A stretch of 5,611 nucleotides of DNA from an uncultured Thalassolituus sp. Lineage in GTDB: Bacteria; Pseudomonadota; Gammaproteobacteria; Pseudomonadales; Oceanobacteraceae. The position numbers were made by a program, and so were the translations under genes. Below are positions 1 through 5,560 of this stretch, piece after piece (position 1 is the stretch's first letter; each line of letters begins with the position of its first letter). The notes below the pieces were generated by a model, which did not search any database, was not told the origin of the DNA, and saw only the letters and a program-made list of their open reading frames with translations. The stretch covers positions 1 through 5,611 of the forward strand of contig CAJXIT010000242.1 in the NCBI GenBank assembly GCA_913054055.1, in the 5' to 3' direction.

Positions 1-69
1 CTAGAAAGGTAAAACATATTAGGCTTGTGAAAAACCTCATAACTAAAATAAAAGTAAGCGTTTCTTCAT

Positions 70-813
70 ATGACCCTAATCAAATATTGCCTTTTAATCA
101 TGTCTGTTTGCTTGTCTTGTTTGACATCAGCTAATTCTCACCTAAATCAACACGTACAAGCGGTGGGACAAACCATGTCGGCTTTATACATGCAGGGTTT
201 ATCCGAAGGTAATGCGAAGTATGAGAGAGATTTAGAGTTCTATAAGCAAAAAGCCAGTGAGTCTCTTTCTCTGTATTCGAATGGAGAGCCAGAACAAGCG
301 GCTGAATTACAGCTAACCTGGAATAAATTAAAAGGAAACATTAAAGCCACATTTTCAAAGGAGTTTGGCTGGGATGTAGACCCTACCGTGCGCCGTAATT
401 TCAGGAGTTACTTATCAAAAGTCTATCAGTTATCGCTGGCAAAGGCGGATGGTGAAAAAGCCCCTGAAGCGCGTTATGGATTTACATTGGTTCAGTTAGA
501 AGCCGTGATTGCTCGCTTCTTTGACATATCGAGCACCTATAACGGTACCTTCTCTTTAAGTAATTCAGATTTAGAAATGCTAGACCCTAAAGTGATCAGT
601 AAAGAGTTCAAGCAAGCACTGGATGACCTTGCAAATCTGGGAGTAGGGGGAGGTGCGAAAGATATTCGCTCAGCAAAATTTAAATGGGAATTTATTGAAG
701 AAAGTGTGGTGAATTACAGTGATGAAAGCGCATACTTTTTGGTATACGCAACCAAAAATAAAATTTCAAAGGTGTTAAGTTCGGGTCAAGTTTTACTGAG
801 TAATCATAACTAA
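70..813 (+). CDS. Secreted (periplasmic) protein of unknown function, paralogue 1
   Basis: I do not recognise this 247-residue protein as a named family. It begins with a probable Sec signal peptide: Lys5, a hydrophobic stretch at about residues 6-19, and likely cleavage after Ala21 (Thr-Ser-Ala). The mature part should therefore be periplasmic or secreted, and it looks mostly helical and soluble with no further membrane segment. It is clearly paralogous to the next gene (996-1736). Shared blocks include HVxAVxQxMSAxYM then LSEG (28-47), WxKLK (84-88), RNxFRxYLS-like (109-116), ARFFDxSS (148-155), SNSD (164-167), KWxFIExSV (205-213) and DExAYxLVY (218-226). The ATG at 70 is the first possible start after an in-frame stop at 55-57. 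No good ribosome binding site precedes it, so translation may be weak. A four-helix periplasmic ligand-binding role is conceivable from composition only. The gene is certain; the function is unknown. Confidence 0.85.
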   Translation: MTLIKYCLLIMSVCLSCLTSANSHLNQHVQAVGQTMSALYMQGLSEGNAKYERDLEFYKQKASESLSLYSNGEPEQAAELQLTWNKLKGNIKATFSKEFGWDVDPTVRRNFRSYLSKVYQLSLAKADGEKAPEARYGFTLVQLEAVIARFFDISSTYNGTFSLSNSDLEMLDPKVISKEFKQALDDLANLGVGGGAKDIRSAKFKWEFIEESVVNYSDESAYFLVYATKNKISKVLSSGQVLLSNHN

Positions 814-818
814 TGCTT

Positions 819-849
819 TTGATTAATAATAAGCCGTATTCATTATAAT
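819..849 (+). promoter_or_regulatory. Candidate sigma-70 promoter for the second secreted-protein gene
   Basis: A perfect TATAAT lies at 844-849, just after the stop of the first gene. The best -35 is TTGATT at 819-824, four of six consensus bases, with a long 19-base spacer. Transcription would begin near 856, giving a leader of about 140 bases before the ATG at 996 and placing the inverted repeat at 867-897 inside that leader. The weak -35 keeps confidence low, because TATAAT occurs by chance in AT-rich spacers. Confidence 0.35.
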
Positions 850-866
850 TTTCTGTTTTTAATCAG

Positions 867-897
867 AATGCGCCGTTCATTTATTTAATGGCGCATT
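867..897. promoter_or_regulatory. Inverted repeat between the two paralogous genes
   Basis: AATGCGCC at 867-874 is exactly complementary to GGCGCATT at 890-897. Pairing can continue inward by G-T, T-A and T-A, leaving a 9-base loop. The 3' side is followed by TGAGTG rather than a run of T, and the minus-strand side also lacks a good T run, so it is not a textbook intrinsic terminator. It could be a weak or Rho-assisted end for the first gene, a leader hairpin of the second gene's mRNA, or a protein-binding palindrome. The structure is visible; its role is not. Confidence 0.45.
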
Positions 898-995
898 TGA
901 GTGTAAAAGTCACCATTTGTGTCTATTCCTTTTGCATTAGCATTGGTTATTATCTGAGTTGTCCAAAAAAATAATAAACCTAAAGAGGGCTTCTC

Positions 996-1736
996 ATGTT
1001 ATCAAGCATGCGTACAGGGCTACTGATCGTCTTGTGTGTTTTCACTTCTCATAGCTTTGCTTCATCTACATTAGGTAAGCACGTTTTGGCTGTTAGTCAG
1101 TCAATGTCAGCGTTTTATATGTTTAGCCTTAGTGAAGGTGATAACCGCTATAAAAATGAATACGAACAGCACTTTATTGAAGCTCAAGCATATTTAAGTA
1201 AATTTCAATCTCAGGATGCCGTCAGTGCCAATGAGTTGCAGGTACGTTGGGACAAATTAAAGCCGGAGTTAACATTTGAGTATGTGGATGGGGCGGGATT
1301 CATTATTCCTGTAGTGACTCGTAATGCCTTTCGTGATTATCTAAGCAGCGCTTATGGGAAGTATGTGGGCTTGGCATCTAAAGAAAACCCCTCCCATGGC
1401 GGCATTGCAAACATGGCTTTAAATATCGAAGTGATGACGGCACGATTTTTTGATGTCTCTAGTGCACTTTATGGTTCTATGAGTGTGTCGAATAGCGACA
1501 GCATTAACCCTGTGGCCATGGCAAAGGATTTGAATGATAATTTTAATCGCCTTCAAGAGTCCGGTATGAGTGATAAAATTAAACGAGATTTACGCATGGT
1601 GCATACTAAGTGGCGTTTTATTGAAGGCAGTGTCACCCAATACGGCGATGAAGCGGCGTATTTATTGGTGTATTACAATAAAAAGCAAATTCATAAATTG
1701 CTCAGTCGCAGTCAGGTGGCGTTAGCGGGCGCTTAA
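996..1736 (+). CDS. Secreted (periplasmic) protein of unknown function, paralogue 2
   Basis: This 246-residue protein is a paralogue of the product of 70-813 and has the same overall plan. Its signal peptide is clearer: Arg6, a hydrophobic core at about residues 8-18, and a Ser-Phe-Ala cleavage site after residue 22. No second membrane segment is visible, so the mature protein should be free in the periplasm or exported. Conserved blocks with the paralogue are HVLAVSQSMSAFYM and LSEG (29-48), RWDKLK (84-89), RNAFRDYLSSAY (109-120), ARFFDVSS (149-156), SNSD (165-168), KWRFIEGSV (205-213) and DEAAYLLVY (218-226). The start is ATG 996, preceded at good spacing by the ribosome binding site AGAGGG (984-989). 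ATG 1008 is a possible alternative but lacks such a site. A strong terminator follows within 30 bases, so this gene ends its transcription unit. The function is unknown. Proximity to a chemoreceptor makes a periplasmic sensing role thinkable but unproven. Confidence 0.88.
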   Translation: MLSSMRTGLLIVLCVFTSHSFASSTLGKHVLAVSQSMSAFYMFSLSEGDNRYKNEYEQHFIEAQAYLSKFQSQDAVSANELQVRWDKLKPELTFEYVDGAGFIIPVVTRNAFRDYLSSAYGKYVGLASKENPSHGGIANMALNIEVMTARFFDVSSALYGSMSVSNSDSINPVAMAKDLNDNFNRLQESGMSDKIKRDLRMVHTKWRFIEGSVTQYGDEAAYLLVYYNKKQIHKLLSRSQVALAGA

Positions 1737-1761
1737 CAGGTAACTAAAATTCATTTACAAC

Positions 1762-1792
1762 AAAAAAAGGTGACCAAGTGGTCACCTTTTTT
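1762..1792. terminator. Bidirectional intrinsic terminator after the second secreted-protein gene
   Basis: GGTGACC (1769-1775) pairs perfectly with GGTCACC (1780-1786) around the loop AAGT. Seven A precede the stem and six T follow it, so the hairpin can work on both strands and the A/T arms can lengthen the stem. It lies 26 bases after the stop codon of the upstream gene and separates that gene from the chemoreceptor. Confidence 0.9.
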
Positions 1793-1815
1793 ATGTTTGA
1801 TATAAAAATGAGGAT

Positions 1816-1841
1816 AAAACTGCACCAAAATGGTGAGTTTT
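1816..1841. promoter_or_regulatory. Second inverted repeat upstream of the chemoreceptor gene
   Basis: AAAACT (1816-1821) and CACCA (1823-1827) pair with TGGTG (1831-1835) and AGTTTT (1836-1841). The result is an 11-bp stem with a single bulged G at 1822 and an AAA loop. It starts 23 bases after the strong terminator. It may be a back-up terminator, since the right arm is T-rich but the T run is inside the stem, or an operator for the downstream gene. The pairing is seen; the role is inferred. Confidence 0.4.
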
Positions 1842-1892
1842 TAAACGAGCTTAGCGCTTTCTCTGCTTATTTTAAATTCCTATCCTATCCCC

Positions 1893-1920
1893 CTGAAATA
1901 GGGCGATTAGCTGCTAGACT
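1893..1920 (+). promoter_or_regulatory. Candidate extended -10 promoter of the chemoreceptor gene
   Basis: TAGACT at 1915-1920 matches four of six -10 bases and is preceded by TGC (1912-1914), the TGn of an extended -10 element. CTGAAA at 1893-1898 is a four-of-six -35 with a 16-base spacer. Transcription would start near 1927, leaving about 30 bases of leader before ATG 1958. No sigma-28 (flagellar/chemotaxis) promoter with correct spacing was found, so housekeeping transcription is the more likely reading. Confidence 0.4.
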
Positions 1921-1957
1921 GAAATGAACAGTCGTAAAATTGCAGGTGCGAGCGAGC

Positions 1958-3322
1958 ATGGTATTTCAGTTTTCAAATATGTCGATGATCCGGAAATTGA
2001 TCTTGGTTTTGGTGGTTATGGGATTATTGCCTTCGATCATTGTAGCCTTTATGGCTAACCAGCAAGCGGCTTTATTATTGGAAGAAGAAGCCAGTAATCA
2101 CTTAACCGCAGTACGAGAAAGTAGAAAAAATGCAATTGAGCGTTATCTAAATCGCATTAATGACCAAGTCACCATCATGGCTGGACAGCAGAATATTATT
2201 TCTGCCATGAAAGATTTTACTCAAGGGTTTAATCGTTATACCTCGGATAAATCAAACTTGAATGTATCTAAAGCAAGAGTGTCTGTTTCTGGTTATTACC
2301 GTGAACAGTTCGCTAAAGAATTTACATCGCAAAATAAAAAAGACGCAGGGGTGGATTCTATTTTGCGGACACTCTCCCCGACTACTCTTGCCATGCAACA
2401 TGATTATATAAGCGAAAATCCTCACCCATTAGGTTCTAAAGATGCAATGAATTCTGCATCGGGCAAAGCCCGTTATCATCGCTATCATAATCGCTATCAC
2501 TCTGAGATTCGTCAGTTTCTGCAAACGTTTTCGTATTACGATATATTTCTGGTAGATATCGATAGCGGCAACATTGTTTACAGTGTGTTTAAGGAGCTGG
2601 ATTTTGCCACTTCGTTAAAAACAGGCCCCTATGCGAATACCAATTTTTCAGATGTTTATAAAACCGCCGCCACCAACCTTAAAAAAGGTGAAACGGTATT
2701 AAGTGACTATCAACTTTATTACCCCTCATATGAAGCCCCTGCCAGTTTTATTGCGAGTCCTATTTATGATGGTAATAAAAAGATCGGCGTACTTGTCTTT
2801 CAAATGCCCATTGCTGAAATTAATGGCATTATGTCTGAGCGAACAGGGATGGGAGAAACAGGTGAAACCTATTTAGTGGGTGCCGATAACCTAATGCGTT
2901 CAGATTCGTTTTTAGATCCGGTTAACCATTCTGTGGTTTCATCCTTCCGTCATCCTGAGAAAGGTAAAGTGGATACCCACGCGGTCAATGCAGGTTTAAG
3001 TGGGGAAACTGATATAGAAATTGTTATCGATTATAACGGTAATCCTGTATTTAGCGCCTATACTCCGATTTCCGTACTGGGATTAAATTGGGCCCTGCTT
3101 GCAGAAATTGATGTTTCAGAAGCGTTAGCACCTGTTGCGGCGTTGCAATCGATTATGAGTTTGATTGTATTGGTGGGCATGGTTATTTTGATTGTGGTGG
3201 CTTACTTTTTAGGGCGCACATTGGCGGCCCCTATTTCAAACCTTGCGTCTACGTTAAGTGGTATCCTATCTTCGGGTGATTTCTCAACTCGAATAAAATA
3301 CAAACAAAGACGAGGTGGGTAA
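1958..3322 (+). CDS. Chemoreceptor 5' part: TM1, periplasmic Cache-like sensor, TM2, partial HAMP
   Basis: This frame encodes the membrane and sensory half of a transducer, 454 residues from ATG 1958. That start is chosen because AGGTG (1944-1948) sits nine bases upstream as a ribosome binding site. An in-frame TTG at 1940 and GTG at 1946 are possible but unsupported. TM1 is at about residues 14-33 and TM2 at about 398-419. Between them lies a long extracytoplasmic region of about 360 residues resembling double-Cache sensors. It includes a His/Tyr-rich helix (RYHRYHNRYH, about 172-181), YYDIFLVDIDSG, VYSVFKELDFATSL, YPSYEAPASFIASPI, and the motif GMGETGETYLVG (297-308) followed by LMRSDS. From memory, these motifs recur in MCPs and membrane nucleotide cyclases. 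The ligand is unknown. After TM2 the HAMP begins (APISNLASTLSGILSSGDFSTR), then the frame is lost: the last few residues (about KQRRGG) are out-of-frame. As written, the product would be a membrane sensor without output. Confidence 0.82.
   Translation: MVFQFSNMSMIRKLILVLVVMGLLPSIIVAFMANQQAALLLEEEASNHLTAVRESRKNAIERYLNRINDQVTIMAGQQNIISAMKDFTQGFNRYTSDKSNLNVSKARVSVSGYYREQFAKEFTSQNKKDAGVDSILRTLSPTTLAMQHDYISENPHPLGSKDAMNSASGKARYHRYHNRYHSEIRQFLQTFSYYDIFLVDIDSGNIVYSVFKELDFATSLKTGPYANTNFSDVYKTAATNLKKGETVLSDYQLYYPSYEAPASFIASPIYDGNKKIGVLVFQMPIAEINGIMSERTGMGETGETYLVGADNLMRSDSFLDPVNHSVVSSFRHPEKGKVDTHAVNAGLSGETDIEIVIDYNGNPVFSAYTPISVLGLNWALLAEIDVSEALAPVAALQSIMSLIVLVGMVILIVVAYFLGRTLAAPISNLASTLSGILSSGDFSTRIKYKQRRGG
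3297..3322 (+). other. Frameshift site in the first HAMP domain
   Basis: The two reading frames are both open only here: the downstream frame has a stop at 3294-3296 and the upstream frame stops at 3320-3322. The register change must therefore lie in or next to this A-rich stretch (TACAAACAAAGAC, 3299-3311). Skipping one base gives STRIKYNKDEVGK. Restoring two missing A gives STRIKYKNKDEVGK, which has the six residues between Arg and Asp-Glu usual in HAMP domains as I recall them. A two-base loss from an A run is thus slightly favoured over a one-base gain, but this is inference. No recognisable programmed frameshift signal, such as the CTTTGAC of prfB, is present. Confidence 0.75.
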
Positions 3323-5387
3323 AGCCTCATTAGCCATTGATAAGCTGCTGGAATCGTTAAGCAGCTGCTTTGGAGAAGCTGCTCATGTATTGAATGGTGT
3401 ATCAGAAAATGATTTTTCTCGGCGTTTAGAAAAAAATTATAATGGTGATATGAATGTATTGGCCAGTGGCATGAACGATACCATTGAACAATTAAATCGC
3501 ATGAAACAAGAACAGGCCGTGCAAACAGAGAAAGTAGAAAAAAGCGCAGAAGAATCCCAGCGTTTAATGAAAGTCGCACAAGAAGAAGCCGTTGTATATG
3601 GACGGATTAAACAAGCACTAGATGCATGTTCAACAAATATTATGATTGCCAATCAAGATAATAACATTGTTTATATGAATGAGTCAGTTGTGGATATGAT
3701 GCGTATTGCTGAAAGCGACATTAAAAAAGACCTACCTAAATTCAGTGTTGAAACGCTTATGAACAGTAATGTGGATGTGTTCCATAAAAATCCTGCGCAT
3801 CAGCGATCCATGTTGTCAGCTTTATCAGACACCTATAAAACTACTATTTCTGTGGGTGGGCGCACCTTTGAATTAGTGGCGAACCCTATTACTGATAAAG
3901 ACAATGCTCGTATCGGGACCGTGGTCGAGTGGAATGATGTGACGGCTGAGCTTAAACGTCAGGACGAAGATACGCGCGTAGCAAATGAAAACTCCCGTAT
4001 CAAGCAAGCTCTTGATGCTTGTAGTACCAATGTGATGATTGGTGATGCGGATAATCGTGTGATTTACATGAATGATGCTGTCGCCAATATGATGCGAGAA
4101 GTAGAAGATGATTTGAAACAAGTACTGCCGAGTTTTAATGCTAATAATATATTGGGACAGAATATCGATATTTATCACAAAGACCCAAGTCATCAACAAC
4201 ACTTACTTAAAAAATTAGATAAAACGTATCAAACTGAAATTAAAGTCAGTGGACGCACTTTCGGCTTGGTTGCTAACCCCATTACCAATGAACAAGGTGA
4301 GCGCCTTGGAACGGTTGTGGAATGGAGTGATCGAACACAAGAGGTGAAAGCCGAAGACGAAGTTAATCATATGATCTCGGCAGCAGGAAAAGGGGATTAC
4401 AGTGTTCGCATGAACATGGACGACAAAGAAGGCTTTTTCCAAAAAATTGCGTTTGGTTTGAATCAATTGGTTGAGACGACGGACATTGCTATAAACGACG
4501 TGGTTCGAGTATTAAGCGCGCTATCCAGTGGGGACTTGACACAAAAAATTGAAGGGCATTATGAGGGATCATTTGAACGTTTAAAAAATGATACCAATGA
4601 AACCGTAGACAAACTAACCGAAGTGATTGGAGAAGTATTGTCTGCTTCTGCAACGGTTCATACTGGCGCAGATGAATTGGCTCAGGGTAATGCCAATTTA
4701 AGTCAGCGAACCGAAGAGCAAGCTTCCAGCTTAGAAGAGACAGCATCTAGTATGGAGGAAATGACCGCAAACGTTAAGCAAAGTGAAAGCGGTGCAAAAG
4801 AAGCGGCACAACTGTCATCTGTGGCGCAACAAAAAGCGGAACAAGGTGGTGCCGTTGTTAACCGAGCCGTGAGTGCAATGGAAGCAATCAATGCTTCAAG
4901 TAAGCAAATATCCGATATCATCAGTGTCATTGATGAAATTGCTTTTCAAACCAACCTATTAGCGCTTAATGCAGCGGTAGAGGCTGCCAGAGCAGGGGAA
5001 CAGGGCAAAGGGTTTGCGGTAGTTGCTGGTGAAGTACGAAGCCTTGCACAGCGAAGCGCAGGGGCTGCAAAAGAAATTAAAGACCTGATACGAGATAGTG
5101 TTGAAAAAGTAGAAGATGGCGCCACACTGGTTAATGAGTCTGGCGGTACTCTATTGGAAATAGTTGAAGCAGTGGATAAGGTAGAATCTATGGTGCAAGC
5201 CATTTCCCTAGCCGCTCAAGAGCAAACAACGGGTATTAACCAAGTCAACGTTGCCGTATCAGAAATGGACAGCATGACCCAACAAAATGCGGCCTTGGTT
5301 GAAGAGGCCGCTGCAGCCAGTGAGGCCATGGCTGAGCAGGCGAAAAAGATGCAGAGCGTATTGAGCTTCTTTAAAACAGCAGGATAA
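3315..5387 (+). CDS. Chemoreceptor 3' part: HAMPs, two PAS domains, MCP signalling domain
   Basis: This is the cytoplasmic output half of the split receptor. The frame is open from 3297. GTG 3315 is only the first nominal start, overlapping the upstream stop by eight bases, and has no convincing ribosome binding site; ATG 3450 is another option. Numbering from 3315: rest of HAMP1 (1-16), HAMP2 (about 20-62), linker coiled coil, PAS1 (about 97-212), PAS2 (about 228-343), HAMP-like segments (about 347-390 and 392-440), signalling hairpin (441-690). The hairpin tip EIAFQTNLLALNAAVEAARA (541-560) is the CheA/CheW contact. SSLEETASSMEE (471-482) is a methylation-site helix. The C-terminal arm aligns without gaps to E. 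coli Tsr from memory, suggesting the 36-heptad class, and there is no NWETF tail. Both PAS domains keep His, Leu and Trp at the spacing of the Aer2 haem pocket: His157/Leu187/Trp206 and His288/Leu318/Trp337. If translated alone it would be a soluble receptor. A terminator-like hairpin follows. Confidence 0.88.
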   Translation: MGKASLAIDKLLESLSSCFGEAAHVLNGVSENDFSRRLEKNYNGDMNVLASGMNDTIEQLNRMKQEQAVQTEKVEKSAEESQRLMKVAQEEAVVYGRIKQALDACSTNIMIANQDNNIVYMNESVVDMMRIAESDIKKDLPKFSVETLMNSNVDVFHKNPAHQRSMLSALSDTYKTTISVGGRTFELVANPITDKDNARIGTVVEWNDVTAELKRQDEDTRVANENSRIKQALDACSTNVMIGDADNRVIYMNDAVANMMREVEDDLKQVLPSFNANNILGQNIDIYHKDPSHQQHLLKKLDKTYQTEIKVSGRTFGLVANPITNEQGERLGTVVEWSDRTQEVKAEDEVNHMISAAGKGDYSVRMNMDDKEGFFQKIAFGLNQLVETTDIAINDVVRVLSALSSGDLTQKIEGHYEGSFERLKNDTNETVDKLTEVIGEVLSASATVHTGADELAQGNANLSQRTEEQASSLEETASSMEEMTANVKQSESGAKEAAQLSSVAQQKAEQGGAVVNRAVSAMEAINASSKQISDIISVIDEIAFQTNLLALNAAVEAARAGEQGKGFAVVAGEVRSLAQRSAGAAKEIKDLIRDSVEKVEDGATLVNESGGTLLEIVEAVDKVESMVQAISLAAQEQTTGINQVNVAVSEMDSMTQQNAALVEEAAAASEAMAEQAKKMQSVLSFFKTAG
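3603..4343 (+). repeat. Tandem duplication encoding two PAS domains
   Basis: Two coding units begin at 3603 and 3996, a 393-bp (131-residue) period. Both start RIKQALDACSTN and share YMN, MMR, the I/VD-(F/Y)HK-(N/D)P-x-HQ block, GRTF-x-LVANPIT and GTVVEW. Third codon positions differ widely between the units, so the duplication is old and both copies have been kept at protein level. Confidence 0.8.
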
Positions 5388-5418
5388 AGCTGTGCTAGCT
5401 AACTCACCCAAAAAAGCA

Positions 5419-5452
5419 AAAACCCGCTAAATATTTCCATTTAACGGGTTTT
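5419..5452. terminator. Terminator hairpin in repeat unit 1, after the chemoreceptor gene
   Basis: AAAACCCG-C-TAAAT (5419-5432) pairs with ATTTA-A-CGGGTTTT (5439-5452) around a six-base loop, with one C-A mismatch. On the + strand it starts about 30 bases after the chemoreceptor stop and can end that transcript. On the minus strand the stem is followed by TTTTTGCTTTTT, so it would also serve a gene reading leftward, such as the tRNA-like sequence at 5460-5510. Confidence 0.75.
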
Positions 5453-5459
5453 CTGTGTT

Positions 5460-5510
5460 TGGTGGCTACACCGCAAGAATCTGAAACAGCGAACCTGGGA
5501 CATTGGGTCC
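5460..5510 (-). other. tRNA 3'-half-like sequence, copy 1 (possible tRNA remnant)
   Basis: Read on the minus strand the block runs GGACCCAATGTCCCAGGTTC ... GGTGTAGCCACCA and is followed eight bases later by a hairpin with a T-rich tail. The GTAGCC-A-CCA end matches my memory of the acceptor end of elongator tRNA-Met, and GTCCCAGGTTC resembles a variable loop running into a T arm. The T arm itself does not fold normally; it seems to carry about nine extra bases. No matching 5' half (GGCTAC...) exists, because the repeat-2 terminator lies directly upstream. It is therefore a tRNA remnant or a chance resemblance, not a working tRNA. Confidence 0.35.
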
Positions 5511-5519
5511 TAAAAAGCA

Positions 5520-5553
5520 AAAACCCGTTATCTCTTACGAAATAACGGGTTTT
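5520..5553. terminator. Terminator hairpin in repeat unit 2
   Basis: AAAACCCGTTAT (5520-5531) pairs perfectly with ATAACGGGTTTT (5542-5553) around a ten-base loop. On the minus strand the stem is followed by TTTTTGCTTTTT (5512-5523 side), a good terminator tail. Compared with unit 1, both arms of the inner stem have changed but pairing is kept. Confidence 0.75.
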
Positions 5554-5560
5554 CTATGTT

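Larger units (their letters stand above)
1958..5387 (+). pseudogene. Frame-disrupted full-length methyl-accepting chemotaxis protein
   Basis: The two open frames 1958-3322 and 3297-5387 encode one continuous receptor of roughly 1,150 residues when joined. The order is TM1, Cache-like periplasmic sensor, TM2, HAMP, HAMP, PAS, PAS, HAMP, HAMP, MCP signalling domain. The break falls inside the first HAMP. The upstream frame gives GDFSTRIKY, then reads out of register to a TAA at 3320-3322. The downstream frame supplies NKDEVGKASLAIDKLLESL, the normal second half of a HAMP with its DExG motif. Both sides are otherwise intact, with no other stop, so the change is recent, a sequencing or assembly error, or a tolerated or bypassed frameshift. 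It is recorded as a pseudogene because, as written, no single product contains both sensor and output. The parts are described in separate entries. Confidence 0.7.

Noticed and set aside
70..130. Lipoprotein signal in the first secreted protein, because Cys residues occur at positions 14 and 17
   Set aside because: Neither Cys is preceded by a proper lipobox (Leu-x-Gly/Ala-Cys), and an ordinary cleavage site follows at Thr-Ser-Ala.
1873..1909. Sigma-28 (FliA) promoter: TAAA at 1873-1876 and GGCGATTA at 1902-1909
   Set aside because: The spacer is 25 bases; the known element needs about 15, and nothing resembling TAAA lies at the right distance.
3299..3311. Programmed ribosomal frameshift
   Set aside because: No prfB-like CTTTGAC site, no clear slippery heptamer and no obvious downstream stimulatory hairpin were seen, so an indel or sequence error is simpler.
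3202..5203. Several minus-strand open frames opposite the chemoreceptor gene
   Set aside because: They are low-complexity or odd-composition translations antisense to strongly conserved MCP coding sequence, with no start signals or recognisable domains.
5461..5510. Forward-strand tRNA-His, because GGTGGCTA resembles its 5' end
   Set aside because: No D arm, anticodon arm or T arm follows in that orientation; the minus-strand reading with CCA and terminator fits better.
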